64,000 nt of DNA from Enterobacter huaxiensis (GTDB lineage: Bacteria; Pseudomonadota; Gammaproteobacteria; Enterobacterales; Enterobacteriaceae). The notes beneath the pieces were generated by a model. The model did no database searches. It was given only the letters and a program-made list of their open reading frames with translations, and had not been told where the DNA came from. The stretch is taken from NCBI RefSeq assembly GCF_003594935.2, contig NZ_CP043342.1:2976001-3040000 (forward strand), in the 5' to 3' direction. Both the position numbers and the translations under genes were made by a program. Of the stretch, positions 1 through 13,946 are shown in pieces; within the stretch, counting starts at the first letter, position 1; each line of letters begins with the position of its first letter.

Positions 1-413
1 GCTTTGAGGTATTCCCCCACGTCGCCCGCATTAAAGCTCGGATCGTCAATCCCGTCGGCCACGATGCGCTCGCGCACCTTCATGCGCAGCACCCAGAATG
101 ATTTCCCGTCATCGTCGAGGGCGATATTCAGGCGCACATCGTTAAGTGCCGGATCGAAACCGTAGAGAAAATCGCGAAATGCGCTGACGTTGCTTTCCGG
201 GACGCTAATCTGGGCATTAATGCCCTCACGCGCGAGATACACGCGGCCAAAGACATTCAGGGCTGTGAAGGCCTGGTAAAGCGCATCACGGGTCGCCTGC
301 GGATCGTTAATCGTGAAGTATTTATAGAATGAGATTGTCGTGCGCGGTTCGGTTTCAGCTAACATACGCGCTTTCAACATCTCATTCGATACGCGGTTGT
401 GTAACACTGGCAT
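1..413 (-). CDS. trhO: tRNA uridine(34) hydroxylase TrhO (YceA), N-terminal part, cut by window edge
   Basis: The minus strand opens with [18 protein letters not shown] and reads through without a stop to position 1, so only about the first 137 codons are present. The visible part closely matches the N-terminus of E. coli YceA, including the FYKYF and [15 protein letters not shown] segments of the N-terminal acylphosphatase-like domain. The family carries out oxygen-dependent 5-hydroxylation of wobble uridine in tRNA through a rhodanese-like domain. That domain and its catalytic cysteine lie outside the window. The gene diverges from lpxL, as in E. coli. The start is the ATG at 413. Confidence 0.93.
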   Translation of the reverse strand, partial: MPVLHNRVSNEMLKARMLAETEPRTTISFYKYFTINDPQATRDALYQAFTALNVFGRVYLAREGINAQISVPESNVSAFRDFLYGFDPALNDVRLNIALDDDGKSFWVLRMKVRERIVADGIDDPSFNAGDVGEYLK

Positions 414-635
414 GGTGTACAAGTCCTGCAATCAAGTGAGAGAAACAAAAAACGGTCGGCATCATATAGCAAACAAAGCTAATTTACATCCACACATTTT
501 ACGCTACATTTCACACTGCCTGATTTAGCAGGCTTAACATTTGCTGTATTCGTGCACGTTTCGATGACAGACATTTTGGCTACGACTCAAAAAATGAGAC
601 AATAGCCATTCAGGACGTTAGAACACAGGACAGAC

Positions 636-1562
636 ATGACCCAGTTACCGAAATTTACTGCCGCCCTCTTGCACCCCCGCTATTGGTTAACCTGGACAGG
701 TGTTGGTTTTTTGTGGCTTCTCGTACAGCTCCCCTATCCTGTTTTGTTCCGCCTGGGAAAAGCCCTGGGGCGTATCGCTCTGCAGTTAATGAAACGCCGC
801 GCTAAGATTGCTTACCGCAATCTTGAGCTCTGCTTTCCTCATATGAGCGAGCCAGAACGTCGCGATATGGTGGTAAAGAATTTCGAATCCGTTGGCATGG
901 GGCTGATTGAGACGGGGATGGCATGGTTCTGGTCAAATAAGCGCATGACGCGCTGGACGGAAGTGGCGGGAACGGGCATGGAGCCTGTCCACACGCTTCA
1001 GGCGAATAAGACCGGCGTACTGCTGATTGGCATCCATTTCCTCACGCTTGAAATCGGCGCGCGTATGTTCGGCATGCAGGCACCGGGCATTGGTGTCTAT
1101 CGCCCGAATGATAACCCGGTGATTGATTTGCTGCAGACCTGGGGCCGCATGCGCTCCAATAAGAGCATGATCGATCGAAAAGATTTAAAGGGCATGATCC
1201 GCGCCCTGAAATCAGGCGAAGTCATTTGGTATGCCCCGGACCACGATTACGGCCGACAGGCCAGCGTATTTGTGCCTTTCTTTGCGGTTGACGAGGCGGC
1301 AACCACCTCGGGCACCTGGATGCTGGCACGGATGTCCAAAGCCGCCATCGTGCCTTTTGTTCCGCGCCGCAAACCGGACGGTTCGGGCTATCAGCTGATT
1401 ATGCTCGAACCCGAAATGACGCCACCGCTCGATGACGCAGAAACCACCGCGCGCTGGATGAACGGGGTTGTCGAGAAATGCATTATGCTCGCACCAGAAC
1501 AGTACATGTGGCTGCACCGTCGCTTTAAAACCCGGCCTGAAGGCGTCCCTTCTCGCTACTGA
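636..1562 (+). CDS. lpxL: Kdo2-lipid IVA lauroyltransferase LpxL (HtrB)
   Basis: Inner-membrane acyltransferase that adds laurate from acyl-ACP to Kdo2-lipid IVA, a late step of lipid A synthesis. The 308-residue protein is nearly the length of E. coli LpxL (306) and is colinear with it. A hydrophobic N-terminal anchor spans about residues 18-36. The catalytic HX4E signature is H134/E139 in GIHFLTLE, followed by GVYRPNDNP and RSNKSM. The C-terminus [18 protein letters not shown] is typical of LpxL. LpxP and LpxM are the alternatives; position beside mdtG and trhO favours LpxL. A GC-rich hairpin follows the stop. Confidence 0.95.
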   Translation: MTQLPKFTAALLHPRYWLTWTGVGFLWLLVQLPYPVLFRLGKALGRIALQLMKRRAKIAYRNLELCFPHMSEPERRDMVVKNFESVGMGLIETGMAWFWSNKRMTRWTEVAGTGMEPVHTLQANKTGVLLIGIHFLTLEIGARMFGMQAPGIGVYRPNDNPVIDLLQTWGRMRSNKSMIDRKDLKGMIRALKSGEVIWYAPDHDYGRQASVFVPFFAVDEAATTSGTWMLARMSKAAIVPFVPRRKPDGSGYQLIMLEPEMTPPLDDAETTARWMNGVVEKCIMLAPEQYMWLHRRFKTRPEGVPSRY

Positions 1563-1566
1563 TCCT

Positions 1567-1589
1567 CATGCGGCCCGGCGGGCCGCATG
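1567..1589 (+). terminator. Hairpin after lpxL
   Basis: A perfect stem (CATGCGGCCC, loop GGC, GGGCCGCATG) begins 5 bases after the lpxL stop and is followed by CTGTTTT. It probably ends lpxL transcription before mdtG, although the T run is short. Confidence 0.6.
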
Positions 1590-1703
1590 CTGTTTTAGCT
1601 TTAAAAGCTCCCCCTCATTGCGGCAATCATAACCCAGGCGCATAATTAGCAGGCTTATTACCTCACGAATTCTGGTGCCCTGCGCCACATGATGCGGAAT
1701 GTT

Positions 1704-2933
1704 ATGTCACCCTCAGATGCCCCCATAAACTGGAAGCGTAACCTCGCGGTTGCCTGGCTCGGCTGTTTTCTCACCGGCGCCGCTTTTAGCCTGGTTATGC
1801 CTTTTCTGCCCCTCTACATTGAACAGCTGGGGGTCACGGGCCACAGTGAACTGAATATGTGGTCCGGGCTGGTGTTCAGTATCACCTTTCTTTTTTCTGC
1901 CATTGCATCGCCGTTCTGGGGTGGGCTCGCCGATCGGAAAGGTCGCAAAATCATGCTGCTGCGATCGGCGCTCGGGATGTCCATCATCATGCTGCTCATG
2001 GGGATGGCGCAAAACGTCTGGCAATTCCTGATCCTGCGCGCGCTGCTCGGGCTGCTGGGCGGCTTTATTCCCAATGCTAATGCGCTGATTGCCACGCAGA
2101 TGCCGCGTCATAAAAGCGGCTGGGCGCTGGGTACCCTCTCAACGGGCGGCGTCAGCGGCGCCCTGCTGGGGCCGCTGGCGGGTGGGCTGCTGGCCGACAG
2201 CTACGGCCTGCGTCCGGTCTTTTTCATCACCGCCAGCGTGCTGTTCCTCTGTTTCATCGTGACGCTTATCTGCATCCGGGAGAACTTCACGCCTGTGGCA
2301 AAAAAAGAGATGCTGCACGCCAGAGAGGTGCTTGCCTCGTTGAAAAACCCCAGGCTGGTGCTGAGCCTGTTCGTCACCACCATGATTATTCAGGTCGCGA
2401 CCGGTTCCATTGCCCCCATCCTGACGCTGTACGTGCGCGAGCTGGCCGAAAACGTCAGCAATATTGCCTTCATCAGCGGGCTTATTGCGTCCGTTCCCGG
2501 CGTGGCCGCGTTGCTGAGCGCGCCCCGGCTCGGAAAGCTGGGCGATCGGGTTGGCCCGGAGAAGATCCTGATCTTTGCACTTGCGGTCTCGGTCCTGCTG
2601 TTGATTCCGATGTCGATGGTGCAAACGCCGTGGCAGCTGGGCCTGCTGCGCTTTTTGCTGGGAGCTGCGGACGGCGCACTGCTTCCGGCGGTGCAAACGC
2701 TGCTGGTGTACAACTCCACCAACCAGATTGCCGGGCGTATCTTCAGCTACAACCAGTCGTTCCGCGATATTGGCAACGTGACGGGGCCGCTCGTCGGAGC
2801 AGGTATTTCCGCCAGCTTTGGTTTCCGCGCGGTCTTTATCGTCACCGCTGGCGTGGTCCTGTTTAACGCCATCTACTCCTGGGTGAGTTTATCCCGAACA
2901 TTACGCACCGCGACGGATAAGACGAACGCCTGA
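1704..2933 (+). CDS. mdtG: MFS multidrug efflux transporter MdtG (YceE)
   Basis: Twelve-helix major facilitator of the DHA1 group. In E. coli it gives low-level resistance to fosfomycin and deoxycholate and belongs to the MarA/SoxS regulon. The protein is colinear with E. coli MdtG (408 aa), with [20 protein letters not shown] at the N-terminus and MFS motif [11 protein letters not shown] at about residues 73-82. The reading frame could open at 1689, but the ATG at 1704 ([10 protein letters not shown], 409 aa) matches the family N-terminus. Neither start has a strong ribosome site. It sits between lpxL and msyB as in E. coli. Confidence 0.94.
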   Translation: MSPSDAPINWKRNLAVAWLGCFLTGAAFSLVMPFLPLYIEQLGVTGHSELNMWSGLVFSITFLFSAIASPFWGGLADRKGRKIMLLRSALGMSIIMLLMGMAQNVWQFLILRALLGLLGGFIPNANALIATQMPRHKSGWALGTLSTGGVSGALLGPLAGGLLADSYGLRPVFFITASVLFLCFIVTLICIRENFTPVAKKEMLHAREVLASLKNPRLVLSLFVTTMIIQVATGSIAPILTLYVRELAENVSNIAFISGLIASVPGVAALLSAPRLGKLGDRVGPEKILIFALAVSVLLLIPMSMVQTPWQLGLLRFLLGAADGALLPAVQTLLVYNSTNQIAGRIFSYNQSFRDIGNVTGPLVGAGISASFGFRAVFIVTAGVVLFNAIYSWVSLSRTLRTATDKTNA

Positions 2934-3019
2934 CGGCTTATTTCCGCATTCATACTTGCAATACCGGAGAATCAGCTATTCTTTCCCTGAATACCTTATC
3001 GAAAAACAGGGAGACACCG

Positions 3020-3394
3020 ATGACCATGTACGCCACGCTGGAAGAAGCGATTAATGCCGCTCGCGAAGAGTTCCTCGCCGATAATCCGGGCATTGAGGAA
3101 GAAGATGCTGACGTGCAGCAGCTCAATATCCAAAAGTATGTCCTGCAGGACGGGGATATTATGTGGCAGGCCGAATTCTTTGCCGACGACGGTGAAGACG
3201 GGGAGTGTCTGCCGATATTGAGCGGTGAAGGTGCGCAGGCCGTCTTCGACGGCGATTATGATGAAATTGAGCTACGTCAGGAATGGCAGGAAGAGAATAC
3301 CCTGCACGAGTGGGATGAGGGGGAATTTCAGCTTGAACCGCCGCTGGATACGGAAGAAGGCCAGACCGCAGCGGACGAGTGGGACGAGCGTTAA
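3020..3394 (+). CDS. msyB: Acidic protein MsyB
   Basis: Very acidic 124-residue soluble protein, the same length as E. coli MsyB and almost identical at both ends (MTMYATLEEAI; EEGQTAADEWDER). In E. coli, extra MsyB suppresses secY/secA export defects and the gene is a stationary-phase (RpoS) target; its biochemical role is not known. A GGGAG ribosome site lies 6 bases before the ATG. It converges with yceK, only 6 bases away. Confidence 0.95.
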   Translation: MTMYATLEEAINAAREEFLADNPGIEEEDADVQQLNIQKYVLQDGDIMWQAEFFADDGEDGECLPILSGEGAQAVFDGDYDEIELRQEWQEENTLHEWDEGEFQLEPPLDTEEGQTAADEWDER

Positions 3395-3400
3395 GCCCCC

Positions 3401-3628
3401 CTACTCGTAAGGGCCGTGACTGGCGTCGACAGGCAGTAAAAGCGTGTCGAAGATCAGCGAGAATGGCAGGTCGAGCACGGTCAGGTAGCGCCACGCAGAA
3501 TCACGGACGTCCCACTTCACGCCGGGATAGTACTGATTTCCGTGGCCCTGCCCGGGAATAGTGCGGCTGATGATGCTGCCGCAGCCGCTCAGTAAACATG
3601 CCATCATTACAATGATGATTATTCTCAT
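3401..3628 (-). CDS. yceK: YceK/YidQ family lipoprotein (DUF1375)
   Basis: Small outer-membrane-type lipoprotein of unknown function. The lipobox is LSGC with Cys16, followed by GSIISRTIPGQGHGNQYYPG, which is nearly invariant in YceK. The frame could start at a TTG at 3640, but the ATG at 3628 has GAGG 6 bases upstream and gives 75 residues, the E. coli length. Position between msyB and opgH agrees with E. coli. Confidence 0.92.
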   Translation of the reverse strand: MRIIIIVMMACLLSGCGSIISRTIPGQGHGNQYYPGVKWDVRDSAWRYLTVLDLPFSLIFDTLLLPVDASHGPYE

Positions 3629-3673
3629 GAGTAACCTCAAAAAAATACCGGCCTTTCAGCCGGTATTTTAGTT

Positions 3674-3704
3674 GGCGGGTCGCGCTGCGCTTACCCGCCC
3701 TACG
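3674..3704. repeat. REP-type palindromic repeat
   Basis: GC-rich imperfect palindrome GGCGGGTCGCGCTGCGC then TTACCCGCCCTACG, between yceK and opgH. It is one copy of the intergenic family also present near 18158, 27185, 27739, 33694, 33733, 56591 and 56631. Confidence 0.8.
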
Positions 3705-3723
3705 TCGATTGCAGACTACATGC

Positions 3724-7858
<4,135 letters not shown>

Positions 7859-8053
7859 TCAGGCAATCCGACAACATTATCACTGCTTTGTTCAGCTCGC
7901 TGGCTCATGGATTAAGCAAATGAAAGAACCCGCTTTTCACTTTGCGTGCTTATCCTGGAGACAGGGTGTCGGTCTTGGTGTAGGGTTGGCTTCGAATGTA
8001 ACCATTATGCGTCTTAGGGATAAGGCGATTAGTCTGAGAATGTACTGAGTTAT

Positions 8054-9193
8054 ATGAGCACAACACCCGTACAACGTGAATATTTCCTCGACTCGATCCG
8101 GGCATGGCTGATGCTGTTGGGGATCCCCTTTCACATTTCATTGATTTACTCCAGCCACACCTGGCACGTTAACAGCCTTGAACCCTCCTGGTGGCTTACG
8201 CTATTTAATGACTTCATCCACGCCTTTCGTATGCAGGTGTTTTTCGTCATTTCCGGCTATTTCTCTTATATGCTGTTTTTACGCTATCCCATGAAGCGCT
8301 GGTGGAAAGTGCGCGTGGAGCGCGTTGGTATCCCAATGCTGACCGCAATCCCGCTGTTGACCCTGCCGCAGTTCATCATGCTGCAGTACGTAAAAGGCAA
8401 AGCGGAGGACTGGCCGAATCTGTCGGCGTATGAGAAATACAATACGCTGGTCTGGGAGCTGGTTTCACACCTCTGGTTCCTGCTGGTGCTGGTCGTGCTT
8501 ACAACGGTCAGCCTGCTGATTTTCAGCCGATTGCGCCGTCATTTGAGTACGGCCTCCGACGCCTTCTTCGCCAACGTTACCCTTGGCAAACTGTCGCTGC
8601 TCTTTTTGATCCTGGGGGTTGCCTATGGGGCCATCAGACGCACTCTGTTTATCGTCTACCCTCCGATTCTGAGCGATGGGCTGTTTAATTTCGTGGTGAT
8701 GCAATCCCTGTTTTACATCCCGTTCTTCCTGATCGGCGCGCTGGCGTTTGTCTATCCCCAGCTAAAATCGCTGTTTACCACCCCATCCCCCTGGTGTGCT
8801 GGCGGTGCAGCTCTGGCTTTTGCGGCTTACCTTTTAAACCAGCGCTACGGCAGCGGTGATGGGTGGATGTACGAGACGGAGAGCGTGATAACCATGCTTC
8901 TTGGGCTGTGGATGGTAAACGTGGTGTTCGCGTTAGGCCATCGCCTGCTGAACTTTAAATCCAGCCGCGTAACCTACTTCGTTAACGCATCGCTGTTCAT
9001 TTATCTGGTGCATCACCCGTTGACGCTTTTCTTCGGGGCCTACATCACGCCGCACATTGCCTCCAACACGCTGGGGTTCTTTACCGGGCTGGTGTTCGTG
9101 ATTGGCATCGCTATCCTGCTCTACGAGATCCACCTGCGGATACCGCTGCTGCGTTTTCTCTTCTCGGGAAAACCCCAAACGAAAGCCTCATAA
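8054..9193 (+). CDS. opgC: Glucan succinyltransferase OpgC (MdoC)
   Basis: Integral membrane acyltransferase (acyltransferase 3 family, about ten helices) that adds succinyl groups to periplasmic glucans. At 379 residues it is slightly shorter than E. coli OpgC (385). The family N-terminus [20 protein letters not shown] carries the conserved His, followed by SGYFSYML and later [14 protein letters not shown]. The gene is divergent from opgGH, with about 255 bases between starts, the same arrangement as E. coli. Confidence 0.94.
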   Translation: MSTTPVQREYFLDSIRAWLMLLGIPFHISLIYSSHTWHVNSLEPSWWLTLFNDFIHAFRMQVFFVISGYFSYMLFLRYPMKRWWKVRVERVGIPMLTAIPLLTLPQFIMLQYVKGKAEDWPNLSAYEKYNTLVWELVSHLWFLLVLVVLTTVSLLIFSRLRRHLSTASDAFFANVTLGKLSLLFLILGVAYGAIRRTLFIVYPPILSDGLFNFVVMQSLFYIPFFLIGALAFVYPQLKSLFTTPSPWCAGGAALAFAAYLLNQRYGSGDGWMYETESVITMLLGLWMVNVVFALGHRLLNFKSSRVTYFVNASLFIYLVHHPLTLFFGAYITPHIASNTLGFFTGLVFVIGIAILLYEIHLRIPLLRFLFSGKPQTKAS

Positions 9194-9195
9194 CA

Positions 9196-9222
9196 AACGC
9201 GGCGCACAGTATGCGCCGCGTT
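9196..9222. terminator. Bidirectional hairpin between opgC and ymdB
   Basis: Perfect 11-bp stem AACGCGGCGCA / TGCGCCGCGTT with a 5-base loop, placed 3 bases after each convergent stop codon. It probably ends both transcripts. Confidence 0.75.
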
Positions 9223-9224
9223 GC

Positions 9225-9767
9225 TTATGTCTCCAGATCCTGACCGCGCTGGGTCAGAAGCCGTTGATAAAGGTGAGCGGTTTCCTCGTCGTAACAGACA
9301 AAGGTGACTTTTTCCGGCATCGGCTTAAGGGAGAGATAGTGGTAAACGGTGTTCACGGCAATCGTCGCTGCCGCCGCCTTTGGATAACCGTACACGCCGG
9401 TGCTGATGGCCGGGAATGCCATGGTCTTATAGCCATTGTCGGCCGCGAGCCGCAGACAGTTGCGGTAAGCCTCTTCCAGAATGCTCGCCTCATGCCTGTC
9501 GCCACCGTGCCACACCGGCCCGACGGCATGGATTACGGCCCTTGCGGGAAGGTCGCCAGCCAGCGTGATCACAGCATGCCCCGGCGGGCACTCCCCCTGC
9601 TGCTGGCGCACCACCTTACAGGCTTCAAGAAGCTGGGGCCCGGCAGCCCGATGAATGGCACCGTCAACCCCGCCTCCCCCCATTAATGATGGATTTGCTG
9701 CATTGACAATCACATCGACGTGCATCGTCGTGATATCGCCATGAATAACGTCGATTTGCGGTCTCAT
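9225..9767 (-). CDS. ymdB: O-acetyl-ADP-ribose deacetylase YmdB (macrodomain)
   Basis: Macrodomain enzyme that removes acetyl from O-acetyl-ADP-ribose. In E. coli it also inhibits RNase III and affects biofilm. The ligand-binding segments NAAN (22-25), GGGGVDGAI (30-38) and ISTGVYGYP are present. The start at 9767 has AGAGGG 5-6 bases upstream and gives 180 residues (E. coli 177); the longer frame to 9782 lacks a site. In E. coli ymdB is followed by clsC; here ymdB ends 31 bases from opgC, so clsC is absent from this position. Confidence 0.93.
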   Translation of the reverse strand: MRPQIDVIHGDITTMHVDVIVNAANPSLMGGGGVDGAIHRAAGPQLLEACKVVRQQQGECPPGHAVITLAGDLPARAVIHAVGPVWHGGDRHEASILEEAYRNCLRLAADNGYKTMAFPAISTGVYGYPKAAAATIAVNTVYHYLSLKPMPEKVTFVCYDEETAHLYQRLLTQRGQDLET

Positions 9768-9846
9768 AAACACCCTCTGCAACCCGCCTTTTTCTTAAGT
9801 GTATCGCAGAGGGATGAAGGAGAAAAAACTATCGTGTAAAAGAGGG

Positions 9847-10167
9847 TTAACGATAATCAACCTGAACAACAGCAAGCGTCTTTTCAGGGTTGAGGTACTT
9901 CATGCTGATATTCGTCAGGCTGGGGAAAGCGTTATGGCCATTAAGTGCATCCTCATAACTGACCCTGTGCGTCTGCATACGGTTGTTATCGGGGCATGAC
10001 ACGGACAGCTGCCCCTGTTGAGGCGAAATTTCACAAGGATCGGCCACGATAGCGCCGCGAAAATGGATGACACCCCCATCTACAACGGTTGCAGCAAAAG
10101 CCGGGGTGATAAAACCAGAGGCAATCAGGCCTAAACCTGAAATGAGTAGAGCGGTATATTTGGTCAC
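9847..10167 (-). CDS. ymdA: YmdA-like secreted protein of unknown function
   Basis: Small exported protein with a clear signal peptide (residues 1 to about 25, ending TPAFA). The mature part starts ATVVDGGVIHFRGAIVADPC, a pattern like the first strand of chaperone-usher pilin domains with one cysteine pair. Its position between csgC and ymdB matches E. coli ymdA, whose function is unknown. The start is taken as the GTG at 10167 because GAGGA lies 9 bases before it; the GTG at 10176 directly abuts that site. Symbol assigned by synteny and overall similarity. Confidence 0.75.
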   Translation of the reverse strand: MTKYTALLISGLGLIASGFITPAFAATVVDGGVIHFRGAIVADPCEISPQQGQLSVSCPDNNRMQTHRVSYEDALNGHNAFPSLTNISMKYLNPEKTLAVVQVDYR

Positions 10168-10332
10168 AAGATGCACTCCTCAATAATAAATCATCCTTGA
10201 GGGGTAAATGCGCTCCATTATGACAACGCAGTTGCAGGCAACTGAACAGCACGCGTCGTTCAGCACCTGTTAACATCATAGTTACATCCTTCCATTCCCG
10301 CCACACGCGCAAATCATTGATTTTATGAATGA

Positions 10333-10665
10333 TTAAAGCGACGACTCAGAAGGCGACCACTGCTGCGATAAATGAAGCGATTTTCCATCAGAGACGGTGA
10401 CAATAATTTTCACCGTATCCCCTGTGCCTATATTTAAACTCAGCCGCATCAAATCAATCGTCTGATTAGCGGGTATAGAAAGGGTATTTTGCTGTCGCGA
10501 AGTGCTTTGACCGCCCTGCCCTTGCCGAACAGACAAAATCTTAACCTGGCAATCACAAGGTTCCGACAGGGTAACCTGAGGAATAATGGTGGTCATATCG
10601 CCCTGCTGCGATGTTTTAAACGTAATCTGACTGGAAAGCGCGGCGAGGAGTATTAGCGTATTCAT
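10333..10665 (-). CDS. csgC: Curli assembly protein CsgC
   Basis: Periplasmic immunoglobulin-fold protein that keeps CsgA from forming amyloid before export. The 110-residue length and the segments SSQITFKTSQQGD, TIIPQVTLSEPCDCQV and TVSDGKSLHLSQQW match E. coli CsgC. The CXC pair (SEPCDCQV) is the known redox motif. Last gene of csgBAC, separated from csgA by a hairpin that likely reduces its expression. Confidence 0.95.
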   Translation of the reverse strand: MNTLILLAALSSQITFKTSQQGDMTTIIPQVTLSEPCDCQVKILSVRQGQGGQSTSRQQNTLSIPANQTIDLMRLSLNIGTGDTVKIIVTVSDGKSLHLSQQWSPSESSL

Positions 10666-10677
10666 GATGAACTCCCG

Positions 10678-10708
10678 AAAAAAAACAGGGCATTTGCCCT
10701 GTTTTTTT
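10678..10708 (-). terminator. Intra-operon terminator between csgA and csgC
   Basis: Read on the minus strand, an ACAGGGCA / TGCCCTGT stem is flanked by A and T runs. It stands between the csgA stop and the csgC start, and would make csgA the abundant product with partial read-through into csgC. Confidence 0.75.
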
Positions 10709-10725
10709 GTAGCACAGATTTGGAA

Positions 10726-11178
10726 TTAGTACTGATGCGCAGTCGCGTTGTTGCCGAAGCCGACCTGGTGAACAGTCACAGTTGACCCGGACGCTGTCTG
10801 GTCCACTGCCGCGCCGTTGCCGCCGCCGAACTGTTTTACATTGATTGTGGAGTCTTTGCTGTTCCACTGGTCGATGGTGGCGCTGTTACCGAAGCCTTTC
10901 TGCAGCAGATCGATGGTGCTGTCGTCAGAGCCCTGGCCCACGTCAGCGCCGTTGCCGCCACCGTGCTGGGTGATAGTCAGATCAGAGTTTTTTGCACTAG
11001 TCTGCAAGGCAACGGCTGAGTTGCCGCCACCGTACTGGTAAATGCTCAGCGTTGAGTTAGGGCCGCTATTACCGCCACCCCAGCCGCCACCGCCGCCGCC
11101 AAATTGAGGTACCGCACCTGCGAAAGCACTGCCAGAAACTACGATTGCTGCGATTGCTGCCACTTTGAAAAGTTTCAT
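10726..11178 (-). CDS. csgA: Major curlin subunit CsgA
   Basis: Secreted functional amyloid that forms curli fibres. The signal peptide is MKLFKVAAIAAIVVSGSAFA, followed by a Gly-rich N22-type export segment. Five imperfect curlin repeats of pattern SX5QXGXGNXAX3Q follow: SIYQYGGGNSAVALQ, TITQHGGGNGADVGQ, IDLLQKGFGNSATIDQ, INVKQFGGGNGAAVDQ and VTVHQVGFGNNATAHQ. Length is 150 aa against 151 in E. coli. Polymerisation is nucleated by CsgB, encoded just upstream in the same operon; export is by CsgG. Confidence 0.97.
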   Translation of the reverse strand: MKLFKVAAIAAIVVSGSAFAGAVPQFGGGGGGWGGGNSGPNSTLSIYQYGGGNSAVALQTSAKNSDLTITQHGGGNGADVGQGSDDSTIDLLQKGFGNSATIDQWNSKDSTINVKQFGGGNGAAVDQTASGSTVTVHQVGFGNNATAHQY

Positions 11179-11217
11179 GGTAAACCCCCATCGGATTGAT
11201 TAAGTCGCCACAAAGCG

Positions 11218-11673
11218 CTAGCGTTGAATAACGCGAATAGCCATTTGTGACTGTCTCTGTACTACAACTGCTGTTTTCTGCGTACCATACTGCGTAATAT
11301 TCGCTCTGTTACCCGACCCTTTCTGGATAATCACAGCGGTATTACCAAAAGCCTCCTGCTTAATACTCGCATCGTTTCCGCTGCCAGCCTGATCGATATA
11401 AGCAAGATTGTAAGTCCCTGACTGGTCAACTTTCGCTCTATTGCCTCCACCATCCTGTGAGACAACGGACAGTAATTTCGACCCGCCCTGACGAACGTCA
11501 GTATTATTACCCGAGCCCTGCTGTCCAATAATGGCTGCCTGATTATATGAAGACTTGCTTAATTCATTAACCGCAAAGTTATATTCAGAACCTGCTAAAT
11601 CTGAATTCCCTGCGATTACAAATCCAGGCGCACCCAGTAATGTAAACACCATAAATAACGTTCTGTTTTTCAT
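11218..11673 (-). CDS. csgB: Curli nucleator CsgB
   Basis: Minor curlin that anchors to the cell surface and nucleates CsgA. It has a signal peptide, then SEYNFAVNELSKSSYNQAAI and five curlin-like repeats, ending QRQSQMAIRVIQR, the basic R5 tail needed for surface anchoring in E. coli. The start at 11673 has GGGTG 5 bases upstream and gives 151 aa, the E. coli length; the longer frame to 11700 is not needed. First gene of csgBAC, which is activated by CsgD. Confidence 0.96.
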   Translation of the reverse strand: MKNRTLFMVFTLLGAPGFVIAGNSDLAGSEYNFAVNELSKSSYNQAAIIGQQGSGNNTDVRQGGSKLLSVVSQDGGGNRAKVDQSGTYNLAYIDQAGSGNDASIKQEAFGNTAVIIQKGSGNRANITQYGTQKTAVVVQRQSQMAIRVIQR

Positions 11674-12218
11674 GTTGTCACCCTGGACCTGGCTATACAC
11701 GTAAATTAACGTTCTTCTCTGTGTTAACGCGTCTCGTTTTTTGTTAACGTCGCGTTACGGTGAAGAGTATGTCTGCCGAAACAATTTAAATATCTCACCC
11801 GCGCGGCTTATTTTTATTAATGGGTTCACCTCAAAGTATTAAATCGGTAAAAAATACGTTGGGATCAGCGTGGGTTAGTAAAGATAAAAAAGTCTGTACC
11901 TACAGAGGTTGTACAAGCCGGAAGGGGTTTGTCCAGCCTTGCCCGCGCGGGCGTTACAATCCGCCGGCGTGATTTTTTGAACACCACGTGACACGGAGCG
12001 TGTTTTCTTAAGAAGGATCCAACTCATGAGAAAGGGCTTAGTTTTTTTACATGACTCATACCTTTTACCGAACGGTAAAACATTTAATATAGATATCTAA
12101 TTCAATAACCTATAATAATTTGTATGATTTTTAAAATCTGTGCATCGTTATTACTCTGTACAACTTTTCTATTAAATAAAAACTAATTAACCACCGCAAA
12201 TACACAATTAAATATCGA

Positions 12219-12246
12219 TTTTTACATCTTGTTACACGATTAACAC
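12219..12246 (+). promoter_or_regulatory. OmpR-type site upstream of csgD
   Basis: TTTTTACATCTTGTTACACG followed by ATTAACAC resembles the E. coli csgD OmpR high-affinity site (TACATTTAGTTACATGTTTAAC), with the same TTACA / GTTACA spacing. Recognised by memory of that site. Confidence 0.6.
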
Positions 12247-12333
12247 TTGCTTTAAAGTTCGTAATAGCTAGATTGAAAACAGTAGTAAGTTACTTTGTTT
12301 TATTTCCCTCCTCCTCTGGAGGAATGGTTGGAT

Positions 12334-12432
12334 TCTACACACAGCAGTGCCACATCTGTCAGTACTTCTGGTGTCCCTTACCTATTAACAAGGGGCAGCT
12401 GCCAGGTGCCATAAATAAAGTGGGGTTTCATC
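12334..12432 (+). promoter_or_regulatory. csgD 5' leader targeted by small RNAs in relatives
   Basis: The leader contains ACACACAGCAGTGCCACATC, TGTCAGTACTTCTGG and GGGGTTTCATCATG, nearly identical to the E. coli csgD 5'UTR. There OmrA/B, McaS, RprA and GcvB pair with two stem-loops to repress translation. The conservation stands out against the diverged upstream sequence. Confidence 0.7.
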
Positions 12433-13083
12433 ATGTTTAATGAAGTCCATAGTTTACATGGTCATACATTATTGTTGATCACCAAACCTTCTTTACAAGC
12501 GACAGCATTATTGCAGCACTTAAAACAATCGCTCTCATTGAACGGAAAATTGCATAACATTCAACGTTCTTTTGATGACATTGTGCCTGGCAGTATCATT
12601 CTTCTCGATATGATGGAAGCTGATAAGAAGCTTATCCATTACTGGCAGGATACTTTAAGCAGGAAAAACAATAATATCCGCGTGTTATTATTGAACACCC
12701 CTGATGAGTATCCTTTTAGAGATATCGAAAGCTGGCCGCATATCAATGGCGTGTTCTACGTCACTGAAGAAGAAAATCGCGTAGTGGAAGGGCTTCAGGG
12801 GATATTGCGAGGGGAATGTTATTTCTCGCAAAAGCTTGCCAGCTACCTCATTACGCACTCCGGTAATTATCGCTATAACAGTTCAGAGTCTGCACTGCTG
12901 ACGCATCGTGAGAAAGAGATCCTGAACAAGCTGCGCATTGGTGCTTCAAATATTGAAATCGCCCGTTCGTTATTTATCAGCGAAAATACGGTTAAGACTC
13001 ACCTTTATAATCTTTTCAAGAAGATAGCTGTTAAAAACCGAACTCAGGCAGTTTCATGGGCCAACGATAACCTCAGGCGTTAA
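12433..13083 (+). CDS. csgD: Biofilm master regulator CsgD
   Basis: LuxR/FixJ-type transcription activator of curli and of cellulose synthesis through dgcC (adrA). The 216-residue length equals E. coli. The N-terminal receiver-like domain (about 1-130) is degenerate; the C-terminal LuxR HTH has [30 protein letters not shown] and [13 protein letters not shown]. First gene of csgDEFG; csgE starts 4 bases after its stop. Confidence 0.97.
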   Translation: MFNEVHSLHGHTLLLITKPSLQATALLQHLKQSLSLNGKLHNIQRSFDDIVPGSIILLDMMEADKKLIHYWQDTLSRKNNNIRVLLLNTPDEYPFRDIESWPHINGVFYVTEEENRVVEGLQGILRGECYFSQKLASYLITHSGNYRYNSSESALLTHREKEILNKLRIGASNIEIARSLFISENTVKTHLYNLFKKIAVKNRTQAVSWANDNLRR

Positions 13084-13087
13084 TCAC

Positions 13088-13477
13088 ATGAAGCGCACGT
13101 TGAGTTGGATTGCCGCAGCAGGCTTCCTGCTTGCTGCCGGGAACCTCCAAGCTATAGAGGTTGAAGTTCCCGGATTGTTAACCGACCACACGGTCACATC
13201 TATCGGACACGATTTCTACCGTGCCTTCAGCGATAAATGGGAAAGTGACTACACCGGTAATATAACAATCAACGAACGGCCCAGTGCACGATGGGGAAGC
13301 TGGATAAAAATAACCGCCAACCAGGATGTTATTTACCAGACTTTTTTATTCCCAACGAAAAGAGACTTCGATCAGAACGTCGATTTCGCGCTGGCACAAT
13401 CAGAAGAGGCTATTAATCGTCTGCAGCTAGATAAAGCGCTATTGAGCACGGGCGATTTAGCAAAAGATGAGTTCTAG
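13088..13477 (+). CDS. csgE: Curli export specificity factor CsgE
   Basis: Periplasmic protein that caps the CsgG channel and directs CsgA and CsgB to it. The signal peptide (residues 1 to about 22) is followed by [20 protein letters not shown] and the C-terminal [10 protein letters not shown]. The 129 residues equal the E. coli length. Confidence 0.95.
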   Translation: MKRTLSWIAAAGFLLAAGNLQAIEVEVPGLLTDHTVTSIGHDFYRAFSDKWESDYTGNITINERPSARWGSWIKITANQDVIYQTFLFPTKRDFDQNVDFALAQSEEAINRLQLDKALLSTGDLAKDEF

Positions 13478-13503
13478 CAACGATATTTATTTCGGAGGCT
13501 GTA

Positions 13504-13920
13504 ATGCGTCTCGCACACACGGTAATTTCGTTAATGCTCATTGCGCCGCTAAGCTGGGCCGGGAATATGACCTTCCAGTTCCGCAACCCTAACTTTGGCG
13601 GCAACCCGAACAACGGGGCATTCATGCTTAACGAAGCCCAGGCACAAAACTCTTACAAAGACCCCAGCTATAAAGACGACTTCGGTATCGAAACCCCGTC
13701 AGCGCTGGATAACTTTACGCAGGCCATCCAGTCGCAAATATTAGGTGGCTTATTAACCAATATTAATACCGGTAAACCCGGCCGCATGGTGACGAACGAT
13801 TTTATCGTTGATATCGCCAATAAAGATGGGCAGCTTCAGCTGAACGTGACAGACCGTAAAACCGGGAAAACATCGACAATCCAGGTTTCGGGTTTGCAGT
13901 CTGACTCAACTGATTTTTAA
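13504..13920 (+). CDS. csgF: Curli assembly protein CsgF
   Basis: Secreted accessory protein that binds the extracellular face of CsgG and couples CsgB to the secretion site. After the signal peptide, mature [19 protein letters not shown] is the conserved CsgG-binding N-terminus. A GGAGG site precedes the ATG. Length 138 aa as in E. coli. Confidence 0.96.
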   Translation: MRLAHTVISLMLIAPLSWAGNMTFQFRNPNFGGNPNNGAFMLNEAQAQNSYKDPSYKDDFGIETPSALDNFTQAIQSQILGGLLTNINTGKPGRMVTNDFIVDIANKDGQLQLNVTDRKTGKTSTIQVSGLQSDSTDF

Positions 13921-13946
13921 ACAACCACGAAATAAGGACAATCATC

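Larger units (their letters stand above)
11674..12432. promoter_or_regulatory. csgBAC / csgDEFG divergent regulatory region
   Basis: A 759-bp AT-rich gap separates the divergent curli operons, about the size seen in E. coli. No gene is visible in it. It must hold the CsgD-dependent csgB promoter near 11.7 kb and the csgD promoter near 12.25 kb, the integration point for OmpR, IHF, H-NS and others known in E. coli. Two subsites are listed separately. Confidence 0.85.

Noticed and set aside
340..528. 62-codon ORF between trhO and lpxL
   Set aside because: Starts inside trhO on the opposite strand, no ribosome site, composition not protein-like.
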